A DNA stretch of 64,000 bases, taken from NCBI GenBank assembly GCA_001972305.1, contig BDDD01002024.1, positions 62,001 through 126,000 on the forward strand, read 5' to 3'. The position numbers were made by a program, and so were the translations under genes. The stretch comes from Cephalotus follicularis. Its lineage: Eukaryota > Streptophyta > Magnoliopsida > Oxalidales > Cephalotaceae. This document shows positions 54,425 through 64,000 of this stretch, one piece after another; position 1 is the first letter of the stretch; every line of letters starts with the position of its first letter. Below the pieces are notes generated by a model, which saw only the letters and a list, made by a program, of their open reading frames with translations, ran no database searches and had not been told where the DNA came from.

Positions 54425-57400
54425 TTCAAGTTTGAATGTTCCTGAGCGGAGCACTCTCTTGATCTTGTATGGTCTTTCCCAGGTAGGGGTTAGTTTTCCT
54501 CTGGTACCAGTTGGATCTGCAATAGCTGAGTTGCGTAGGACTAGATCTCCTTGCCTTAGTGGTCAGGGGCTGACCCTTTTGTTGTAGTAATGGCTCACTC
54601 TTTGTTGGTAGGAAACAACTCTGATAACGGCCTTATCTCTGAGTTTTTCCACTAGGTCGAGGAGGCATCTAAGTCCTTCTTCATTGTTATCTTCAGTGAA
54701 GTGCACAACCCTTGGTGACCGTACACCAATCTTCACCGGTATCATAGCTTCAGCTCCAAAATAAAGGCTGTATGGGGACTCACCAGTTATGGTCCGATGA
54801 GTGGTTCTATATGCCCATAGTACACTTGGTAGCTCCTCTGTCCATCTTTCTTTGTTGTCTTCAATGTGCTTTTTTAAGTCTGAGATGATTTCTCTGTTGA
54901 TCACCTCGGCTTGACTGTTGCTCTGGGGGTAGGCTACTGAGGCAAGCCAATGCTCTATTCTCCACTCTTTGCAAAAGTCACGAAATGCCTAGCAATCAAA
55001 CTGTTTATCGTTATCTGAGACTATTGTCCTCGGGACTCCGAATCTACAGATAATGGATTTTCATACAAAACTTTTCGTGTTTGCATCTGTGATTGTGGCC
55101 AGGGGTTCTGCTTCTACCCAAATGGTAAAATAATTCACTACTACAATGAGAAATTTCCTTTGGCCTGTCGCCATGAGTAGTGGTCCGACGAAGTCCATCC
55201 CCCATTGTGCAAAGGGCCAGGGGGCGGTGATAGATGTCAGAGGTTGAGAAGGCCTTCTGCTTATGTTTGCGTTCCTCTGGCACCTGTCACATTTTCTTAC
55301 CAAGTCTATAGCATCTTGATGCAAGGTCGGCCAGTAGTAGCCCTGCCTTAATAGCTTGTGGGACAATGTCCTGCCCCCCATGTGGTTGCCACAAACTCTT
55401 TCATAGACTTCCCTTAGAGCATAATCGGCCTCTAAGGGAGTCAAGCATCTCAGCCAAGGAAAAGAGAAAAACCTTTTTTAGAGGATCCCATCTCGAAGCT
55501 GAAACCTGTTTGATCTGTACACCAGTTTTCTTGCCTCTGCGGGGTCCTCGGGTAAAATCTCATTTCTCAGCCAATCGATAAAGGGAATCATCCAATTTGG
55601 CTCCTGTGGTATGTCTATATCCATCACCTCTACTTCATAGATGGTGGGTATGTTCAGGTAGTCTACTAGCACGGTTTGATTCTTCTCCAGCTCCTCTACC
55701 ATGGCTAGTTTTGATAACTGGTCTGCTCGGGCGTTTTCTGCTCTAGGTACTTTCAAAACTCTTAGAACTTCGAAGGCTGACTTCAAACTCCGGAAGTGTA
55801 ATAAGTACTTGGCCATTAAGTCTTCTCGGGCTTCGTACTCTTCGCTTACCAGACTAACCACTAATTGAGAATCACTGGAGGCCTCTATCTTTTGCATCTC
55901 CAAGTGCTTTACAATTGTCAGTCCTGCTAACAGAGCTTCCCACTCAGCTTCGTTGTTTGTAGCTTTGAAACCGAACCTCAGAGCATACTCTAACGGCCAA
56001 CCATCTGGACTTGTTAATACCAGTCCTGCTCCACTGCCAGTGATGCAGGATGAGCCATCCACGGACAACTTCCACTGCCCCCTCTCATTCTCGGAGGGGT
56101 TCTCCTTCATACACTCCATATGTGTATTATCTCCAACAAAGTCGGCCAAGACTTGTGATTTGATTGCTGGCCTAGCTTCAAACTTCACATCATACTCGCC
56201 TGGTTCTACTGACCACTTGATTAACCTACCTGAGGTGTCAGGCTTCGCAAGAACTTGTTTGAGTGGTTTGTCAGTCAGAACCTTGATTGTATGGGCTTGA
56301 AAATATGGCCTCAATTTTCTGGCCGCTATGATCAGAGCATAGGTGAACTTCTCTACCTATGAGTACCTCCCCTCAGCATCATTCAAAGCCTTGCTTACGT
56401 AGTACACATGCTTTTGAACTTTCTCCTCCTCCCTGACTAGCACTGTACTCACTGCGCCCGAGGTGACCGCAAGGTACAAATACAAATCTTCCCCATCCTT
56501 AGGTTTTGAGATCAAATGAGGGGAAGTCAGGTATTCCTTCAACTTGTTGAAGGCTACTTGACACTCGTCTGACCAAGAAAATCCCTTGGGATCTCTAAGT
56601 ACTTTGAAGAAAGGAAGGCACTTCTCTGCTGACTTTGACACAAACCTGCTCAGGGCTGCGATCTTCCCGTTCAGCTTTTGAACATCCCTGATGGTCTGAG
56701 GAGGTCTCAGGCTTTAAACTGCTGAGATCTTCTCTGGGTTGGCCTCTACTCCTCTGCCTGAAACCATGAACCTGAGGAACTTGCCAGAGGTGACCCTAAA
56801 AGTGCACTTGGACGGGTTGAGTTTCATGTTGTATCTTCTCAGTACCTCAAATGTTTCATCCTGGTCTTTAATGTGGGGATTCCTAGCTGGGGTCTGGACG
56901 AGCATGTCATCGATGTAGACCTCCATGTTTCTCCCGATCTGAGGCTCAAAGATTTTGTTGACTAGTCATTGGTAGGTGGTCCCTGCATTCTTCAATCCAA
57001 AGGGCATGACCTTGTAATAATACATCCCCTGGTCTGTGATGAAAACTATCTTGTTCTCGTTGGGCCCGTACATAGGGATTTGATTGTATCCCGAGTAGGC
57101 ATCCAAGAAGCTCAACATTCTGTAGCCCGAGGTCGTATCCACCAACTGATCTATCTTTGGGAGAGGGAAGTGATCCTTGGGGCAAGCTTTGTTGAGGTTT
57201 GTGGAGTCAATGCACATCCTCCACTTGCCGTTCGCTTTTTTGACCAGTACTGGGTTTTCCAGCCAGTCTGAGTCATGCTTTTCCCTTATGAACCCTGCCT
57301 GCAATAGCTTGCTTACCTCCTCGGCTATTGCCTGCTGCCTTTCAGGAGCAAAATTCCTATTCTTTTTCCTGGTTGGAGGCCTCGTTGGATCCACACTTAG

Positions 57401-57669
57401 TTTGTGAACCATTACGTTTTGGCTAATCCCAGGGACCTCCTCTGCCGACCAGGCAAACACATTTCTATTTTTTTTTTTTGAAGGAATGTTATTAATTCAC
57501 CATTTTCCACCTCTCCAACCTGTGAGCCAAGTTGGAACACTCTTTCAGTGTTACCCGCTTCCAAGGGCACTTGGATCACATCCTCAACAGGCTGCGGACG
57601 CTCAAGTTTCACGTCTCCTCTGAGCTCCATATTTGCAATAGGAAGTACCTTTTCCTTCCCTTTATCCAT
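54425..57669 (-). pseudogene. gypsy pol remnant: protease, reverse transcriptase, RNase H, integrase
   Basis: Broken into at least seven frames. Recognisable parts, 5' to 3': protease region (57412-57669); reverse transcriptase with KKANGKWRMCIDSTNLNKAC, PLPKIDQLVD and FGLKNAGTTYQ (56966-57460) and the YIDDML active-site segment (56714-56926); RNase H part (56357-56641); a second, archaeal-type RNase H with SVDGSS and TNNEAEWEALLAGL (55478-56314); integrase zinc finger NHMGG..CDRCQ and GMDFVGP (55061-55444), followed by VSDNDKQFD and NSQAE separated by a stop (about 54900-55030), then the integrase C-terminus (from 54904 down). Stops and frame changes make it non-functional. Confidence 0.85.
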
Positions 57670-59563
57670 AATGACAGTCTTGTAGCACTGCCTTACAGCC
57701 TATTGATCTCCTCTGGCTTCCCCCACGCCAAACCTCATAGGGAACTTCATCAATAAGTGTCTCGTGGACACTATCGCCTCCATTAAGTTCAGACCTGGTC
57801 GCCCTATTATGGCATTGTAAGGGCTTGGTGTGTCCATGGATAACATCCATGGGCTGCTGCTGCTCCTCTTGTTGCCGAGGTGCCTCCTCTCTCTTTTGCT
57901 CTCTTCTTCCCTGTGGAGCATCTCTGTCTACATATTTGCGTAGATGCCCCTTTCGAATCAGGTCCTTAATCTGATTCTTCAATTGCCTGCACTCCTCGGT
58001 ATCGTGCCCATGGTCGCGATGGTATCGGTAGTATTTTTCCATGTCCCTCTTCTCTCTGAGGACTTCATCTTTTCAGGCCATTGGATGGGGATCTTATCCT
58101 TCTCCACAGCAAGTATTCTGGTACGTGTGTCCAGGAGGGGGACGAAGTTGTTGTAGGATGGGATAGGTGCCCCTCCCCTGGGTGAGTCCTCTCTCCTATA
58201 GAGTTTATGCCTGAGGTCTTCCTTGGATAGTTCTGACCTCTCCTTCCTCTTCTCTTTCTTTCCGGGAGAATTTCATGAATGCTCCCATTTCTCCTCCTTA
58301 TAGCCTGACCAGGGTGTTTTTTGTTTCCTAGCCTCCATCTCTTCCTCAGCGTTGACATACTTTTCTGCTCTCCTCAGCAGGTCTGCCATATCCACCGCGG
58401 GTTTCTTCAAAAAGGAGAAAGTGAAGGACGAGTTGTTCCTCAGCCTACTATTCAATGCTGCCATGGCGAAGGATGGCTCCAGGTCTTTCACTGTGAGAGA
58501 CTCTCTGTTGAATCTGGTAAGGTAATCTCTTAGTGACTCATCTCTTCCCTGTACCACATTGATCAAACGGGTAGAGTTCCTCCTCTACATAGTGCTGTTA
58601 CGAAATTTGGTTACGAACAGTTCCGTAAACTGATCGAAATTCTCCACCGAACCCTTAGCCAGGGTGAAATACCACGACTGGGCTGCACCAGTCAATGTTG
58701 CCGGTAATCCTTGGCAAAGTGTGGCATCCGAGGCTTGGTGTACCAACATGGTTTGAATGTAGGTGCGCACATGTTGGATGGGATCCGTGGTCATATTTGT
58801 CGAGACTTGGGAGCCAAAATCCGCTGGGAATACGCTCCCCCATGATCTCAGATGTGAAAGGGTGGGCACTAATGTTACGCACCTTGGACAAACGTCCCCT
58901 CTGTTGTTCCGCTCCTCAGAACCTTCTTTCCATCTCAGCGAGCTTTTTATTCATTGCTTGTTCCACATCCTCAATGTTCCTGGCCCTGCTAGATACTCGT
59001 GACTACCCGGCCAGTGTGGCTGTGCGATCTACCCTTCTCCCTTGGACCGTTCCTGCTCTGCGTGGGGCATTGGATCGCGCTTGTGCATCCTCTGCACCCC
59101 TGCCTTCCCCTTGGGGATCCACCTCCATGGCCTGGTGCTCAGGTTGCGCTCTTCTGGGATTATTGGGCTGATCCCGGGCAGTTGAGGACTCTGACCTCTG
59201 AGATGCATTGATCTCAGGTATCCTCCCTAGGGGAATATTATCCCCTGACCGCCTCGGGGGGAGCCTATCTCCCCTCAGCGGGTTTTGCCTGGCACCTCTG
59301 GGGTGTCCTATCTCCACCACTAGCCTGGCAAGACCGCTTTGTCCTCGGACCACTGGCTGAACAGGTCCGACATGGTTTTGGTTGGCTAAGCTGGTAACTA
59401 ACAAGTCAGTGAGGCGTTCCACCCCTTGGATCAACTGATTAAATTGCTCCCCAGTGATGGGAGCCTGCTCAGGAACCGCCACCTGACCGGTCTCGGTGAG
59501 TGGGATCTCTTGTTGTCGGCTGCCAGTAGGTCTGGAGTTGTTGATGTTCTTTCTCGGAGGCAT
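57662..59563 (-). pseudogene. gypsy gag remnant
   Basis: Starts at MPPRKNINNSRP (ATG at 59561-59563), followed by PITGEQFNQLIQGVERLTDL. The capsid-like part carries TTDPIQHVRTYIQTMLV and LTGAAQSWYFTLAKGSV (58585-58869), then ESLTVKDLEPSFAMAALNSR (58273-58566). The C-terminal [20 protein letters not shown] (57980-58042) is the histidine/cysteine motif of Tat-lineage gag. At least four frames are needed. Confidence 0.8.
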
Positions 59564-59587
59564 GATTCTTGATGGCTTTTTGCTGCG

Positions 59588-59608
59588 TTTCCCACAGACG
59601 GCATCAAC
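59588..59608 (-). other. Primer-binding site of the gypsy element
   Basis: Directly next to the 5' LTR; on the minus strand GTTGATGCCGTCTGTGGGAA, one or two changes from the GTTGGCGCCGTCTGTGGGAA of the non-autonomous element at 42778. Confidence 0.8.
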
Positions 59609-60170
59609 TGTTGATGCATAAAACTTTTCTTTACCAGTACCCTATGTGGAGGGCTTTGATTTGTTAATGGAAACGCTAGAATATGTCCGAGAAGAAGATT
59701 GGTTGGTTGATAATCCCTGCACAAGATAAATAAACCCGTTGAAGGTCCAGGAGGTTGTTCTCCCGGGGATACTCTGACGCTCAAGTTAGGCACTGCATAG
59801 AGAAAATAAGGTTCTTTTTAGAGTAAAAATAGCTGATCAATGTATATTCGCTGATTTTGATATTTATAGTGCTAGAAATGTAACTGTAGAGTGTGGAAGA
59901 AGTAGTTGACATGTATCCCCTAAGGAAATGTCTGAGGATCTCGAGCATTTCCCCTGTTCTCCGTCAGTTTTGGTGCTATTTTCCTGTTAGACGTGATGTC
60001 GTCGTGTATGTAAACGCCCTCTGTTGTGGGCTGGCAATGCCCGGGGATAACGACACACTAATGGTTTGAACTCATAACGCTTGGGCACGATGCCCATGCC
60101 TTAAGTGGACATCTGGCGTCCTCTAACTTGAACGCGTAACACTATACTTTATATAGGATTTCCTACATTA
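59609..60170 (-). repeat. 5' LTR of the gypsy element
   Basis: 562 bp. The plus-strand right end reads TACATTA where the other LTR has CACATCA, so the terminal CA has mutated to TA here; the TTTAG duplication right after it fixes the border. Confidence 0.88.
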
Positions 60171-60175
60171 TTTAG

Positions 60176-61707
60176 TATTCCTACCAACTTCATGCATCAT
60201 TAAGTTGAGAGGTATGTTATAAAGTATACTACGTGATATGCCAAGATGAAGAATAATTGTATTTTTCTTTTTATTATTTGTCAAGGACGTGATGTTTATA
60301 ATAAATGTTACATTGTTGGTGTAAATTGTTATATAAAGAGCGAGAACTTTAAAGGGTATATTAGTGAGTAATCCGTTCAATGCATAGATATTTTTGTTAC
60401 ACGTTACATATAGTTAAAAATGGTTGTTATAGAATTGGTTAAAAAATGATGAACAAAAAACTGATTACTATAATAAAATTACATGGATATCAAATCATAA
60501 TATTTAAAAACCTAACAAAAAAAGAGGGAAGAAAAAATCAATACTATTACAATGTAAACTTTGATAACTATTTGTATTATTATTACAATCCAAACCTAGT
60601 ACTTGGCCCATGTACTTTAGGTTTGTTGCAAACCTGCAATTGCTCAAGTGTAGTATGGCTCTTGCTAGTTCTTTATTGGCTTTTGTTTAGGCTTTTTATG
60701 GAATGTTATTGATGTTATTTGTTACAATGTGTTAAAGCTATGGATGTTTTATAATATCTATTACACAATCTATATTTGATTAGATTTATGATTTGATCTC
60801 AGTTTGATTTCAGTTGAATCTCTAGATTTTAAGGTTCGATGACTAGTTCAAGTTTAATAATCTTATTATAGATCAAGATTCTCTCCAACGCAATATAGCG
60901 GTGAAAAAGATGAATAATATTCAATGTATCAGTCCAACGGATAAAGTGTTTTACGAATCCTTATCGATAAAAATCGCGTAATCGTTGAATTATTTCTGTA
61001 CCGTTATATTAGTATAATTGGGCATTTTGGAGAGATCCCATCCCCCTTGCTATATACCTTGGTGATTTATTAAGACATCTATCAATTAAAGGCTAACCAT
61101 TGGTCAACATTGGCCAAAACTTTAAATTTCTTAAAAATATGGACAATAACCTTATTTACATATTGTTTTTAATTTTTTTAGTATTTATAAACCTGTTAAT
61201 TACCTATAAAGTTATTATAAATAAACATGATAACAATTTGGATGATCACCTAAGGTATGGAAAACAAATTTATGAATTAATTTTTTTATTTAAGTGAAGA
61301 TATATTCTTAAATTTTGTTAACAGTGTTAGTAGGAGGTGAGATTTTTGTAGTTTCTCAAAGTATATAAGCATATAATTATGATAATATCGTCTACCATGT
61401 TTGGTTGAGATAAGCTAAAAAGAAAATGTCAGCATTGCTCCATTGTGTATTTCATCAAATTAGCTTCCACTGAAAAGCAACAACAGATGAGGATAGAAAT
61501 GGCACAAAATTCAGGCAGAAACAAAATCAAATTTGGGAGACAAGCTGTACTAAGGGTGGGTTGTTTTATTTTCCAAGTTACATGTGATCACTTTCTCAAA
61601 AAGAAAACCAAAGTAGAGGAAAATTATGGAAACAATGGGAACACAGAATCAAAATGTGAAGTTACTCACTTCTCAGCAATCCCTCTCTCTTGGGTTTTAT
61701 CACCATT
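60176..61707. other. Intergenic, AT-rich
   Basis: No gene supported. The last 250 bases are the 3' untranslated region and flank of the NPH3-family gene. A frame at 61100-61297 is hydrophobic and AT-driven only. Confidence 0.45.
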
Positions 61708-64000
61708 TCATGAAATGGAATTTCTCCACCTTCTAGGTGTCTTTCTGGTCTGCTCTGCAGATGTTGGTCCAATATCCTGGTTCTCTAGATTTGTCATCTT
61801 GGTGAGTTTGCTCAGTTTTTTCCATCCTGTGGTCCATGCTGATGTATTTTTCTGCTTTGACAACTTCTCAAACTGTCTCTGTAGACTCTCCATGTCATTT
61901 TGTAGCTCAAGGTACTTAGCCTTAACACTTTCGAGCTCAAACTTGAGTGTGTTAATGTCCTTCTTAGCTGTTGTCCATCCTTCTTGAAATGATTGTGGTG
62001 TCCCTTCAAGCAGTGTTTTTCTGTTTGATACCATGGGCTGGTATTGGGTTTCACCACCAGTGTCTTTCAGGGAATTGTTGGTTACTACATTGCCTGTCTT
62101 TACCTGTTGGGAGAATAGGACTTGCACCACAACTCTTAATGGCAGCCTTTCATTTTGTGCAGCGTGCATGCAGGCATCGATTGACAGCTTTTGGCAATCC
62201 ATCACTCGGCAGAGTCGCTTCCGTTCATGCTCAGAGAGTGTTGGATGGGCCTGTTATTTTGTTTGAAAGAAGAATTCCAAACAAAAGAGAATTATGCATT
62301 CGAAATACCTCTATGATATACGCAAACAACTTGATCCCAGCAGTAGTGCTTACACAAAAACCCCTAGACTCTTAAGGGCTGAGGCACAGTAATTATAGCT
62401 CATTTTCATTTTAACTGAAGCCATTTCCAGATAACAGACTTGCTCTACATTGTTTTTGACATTATATTCAAGATATTTCGCAGACAGTGGCATATTAGCG
62501 GTACCATCAAAGATAAATAATCGAATTTACTGGTTAAACACAGCTAGTTTCTTACCCTTAGGAGAAACTATCCTAAACATATAGGTTATGTCTACCTTCT
62601 ATGTGGATTTTGAAGGGAGTCGTGTTTTTTTATGGTATTTTGAATTGGTCAGGTTTATAATGCCTTTTTAATAACATTTCTCAGTTTCACATTCACATCT
62701 TAATGTTTGCATGGTACAAAGACAAATTTGTTCTGTGTTTCTTGACCTATGGTGGGAACTTTTGCTCAGATGGTTATACTCTTACCATGTAAATATGCGT
62801 ATCTTACGCACAAACTAATTGTAAACTGTTTTCTGCAGTAAAGCAGCTGGAAATCTAAAATCTTTGATACTACATTTAAGATCGTGGCCAATCATGAAAT
62901 TACATTTAAGATGCCTTCAATTTCATGTAAACACCTGGTCTAACTACAGATTTATGTATGTCAATTCGGACAGAAACGCCCAAGTAGAATAGTAATCTCG
63001 AATAGGAAGGAATTACCTTTAGATAGGAATCAATTGCTCGATAAAGTCCATCATCACAGGTCCTTGCAGATTCTGGCAAAGCTTCCGCTAATACCTGGAA
63101 CTTTGTCAAAGAGAGGCTTCTGTCTCTGGAAACCTCTGTCAGATAACTGTCAACAAGTCTTGCCACTCTCATTTTGGCATTTGGGTTACTACCCCTTTGA
63201 GAACCTTCATACATGTGTTTGTCAGGAAAAGGCGGTCTGCTCGGACTTGAACTCTCTGTCTGTTCTTGAACAAGAAAATGCTCCAAAAGCCTCTGAACAA
63301 GGTCCACATCATATAATGTCTCACCTTTGAACGCAGGAATAAGAAGATCTGCCAATGTAGCTTGTTCAAACTGCATTCCCACTCTTTTCTCCAATTCAGT
63401 TACCAAAGCAGGCGCCACTTTCAACATGTTTGACATTCTCAATAGCTGAAGAAGGAAGCTGCAGGTGACACTGTCCTTCGGTGGTGGAATTATGCTGATG
63501 AGACTTTCGATGATCATCCTTTGATCTTTGGCCAGAACAGTTGAATCGTCATCTTTAGTTCCAGCCACGATCATATGCAGTCCACCTTTCCAACTGCTGC
63601 TTCCACTGCTGTTACTATTGCTGGAGCTGGTTATTTCATCAACTGGACTCAACCCCTCTTTAATCAAACCTGGAAGCCATTTTGCTGAATAATGCATTAT
63701 CGCAGTTCCAATCAATTCAAACCTCATTCCCTTTACCTTTATTGCTGTCATGACTCGAACAAAGTGATCAATCCTTAAGATTGATACATCTTCAAACCAC
63801 CAATCAGGAGGAACTGTCTGGTTTCTACCGGGACTTGATTCCTTCATATCCCATTTTGGGCTGGAAACTTTTGGGGGTTTTCCAGTATATGACCATTTTA
63901 TTCCTTTTGGATTGGCACAAGCCTTCCAAGCTATGGACTCACTGCATCTCCGCACAATCTGAAGGTTTTCTGCCCATGGTGAGAGTTTCTCACAGCTTTT
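61708..64000 (-). CDS. NPH3/RPT2-like BTB/POZ protein (At1g30440-like), 5' end outside window
   Basis: Two exons in view on the minus strand: 64000-63017 (328 codons, open at the window edge) and 62250-61708 (180 codons plus stop). The intron 63016-62251 is phase 0. The N-terminal BTB domain lies beyond the window. The NPH3 domain is complete: VPPDWWFEDVSILRIDHFVR, DQRMIIESLISIIPP, DLLIPAF, ESARTCDDGLYRAIDSYLK joined across the splice to AHPTLSEHERKRLCRVMDCQ. A coiled coil (INTLKFELESVKAKYLELQN) follows, and the end is PRRWRNSIS. The gene matches my memory of Arabidopsis At1g30440 closely over its whole length. NPH3-family proteins work at the plasma membrane in phototropin and auxin-transport signalling. 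In NPH3 and RPT2 the third-last Ser is a 14-3-3 docking site, and the same Ser position is present here. No lesion is seen. Confidence 0.93.

Larger units (their letters stand above)
51103..60170 (-). mobile_element. Full-length Ty3/gypsy element, Tat/Retand type, target duplication TTTAG
   Basis: LTRs at 51103-51663 (3') and 59609-60170 (5', minus-strand sense). TTTAG flanks at 51098-51102 and 60171-60175. On the minus strand the order is 5' LTR, primer-binding site (59588-59608), gag, protease, reverse transcriptase, RNase H, a second RNase H-like domain, integrase, then an antisense ORF, polypurine tract and 3' LTR. The dual RNase H and the antisense ORF between integrase and 3' LTR are features I know from the Tat lineage (Retand and relatives). 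gag and pol carry many stops and shifts. The two LTRs differ by roughly one base in ten to twenty by eye, so the insertion is not young. Confidence 0.9.

Noticed and set aside
60446-61297. Short AT-rich hydrophobic frames near 60446 and 61100
   Set aside because: Composition alone explains the Ile/Leu/Phe/Tyr/Asn content; no domain, splice or promoter support.

Overview
This is nuclear DNA of a flowering plant, most likely a eudicot. Introns are AT-rich with GT..AG borders. The genes include a DYW-type PPR protein, an NPH3/BTB protein, a SAC51-type bHLH with its conserved upstream ORF, and a plant beta-carbonic anhydrase. Copia, gypsy and Mutator elements are abundant, and there is a CCCTAAA telomere-type tract. 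I could not fix the species.

Layout. 0.4-4.1 kb: nine-exon plastid/mitochondrial-type beta-carbonic anhydrase (+). 6.0-9.6 kb: three-exon RING-CH membrane E3 ligase (+). 9.98-22.83 kb: a large Mutator-like element with 0.6-0.7 kb terminal inverted repeats. It holds a broken FAR1/MULE transposase read inward from the left, a small RNase H1 N-terminal (viroplasmin-like) gene read inward from the right, and two nested copia-type LTR insertions with exact 5-bp target duplications. 23.4-25.6 kb: intact single-exon DYW PPR gene (-). 26.8-29.4 kb: copia debris plus a solo LTR. 29.9 and 36.8 kb: two related small proline-rich secreted-protein genes (+), with 6.6 kb of repeat-rich DNA between them. 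38.7-45.5 kb: tandem repeats, a solo LTR inside an AAT microsatellite, and a 3.2 kb non-autonomous LTR element. 46.2-49.3 kb: SAC51/SACL bHLH gene (+) with a spliced, conserved 53-codon uORF. 51.1-60.2 kb: a full-length but decayed Tat/Retand-type gypsy element (-) carrying an intron-containing antisense ORF. 61.7-64.0 kb: 3' part of an NPH3-family gene (-), cut by the window end.

The host genes are unrelated in function and do not form a pathway or cluster. The most unusual material lies in the mobile elements: (1) three related copia LTRs, each with a different array of short CpG palindromes at the same relative position; (2) one of these units carries an intact 379-codon ORF next to a purine tract; (3) the MULE pairs a transposase with an RNase H1 N-terminal domain gene; (4) three gypsy-type units share LTR ends, two of them also a primer-binding site, one being a possible autonomous partner; (5) an array of six hairpins shows compensatory changes. 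The regulatory highlight is the SAC51-type uORF, present in full across a splice junction. All coordinates and splice sites were read by eye, and all family assignments come from motif recognition, not database searches.
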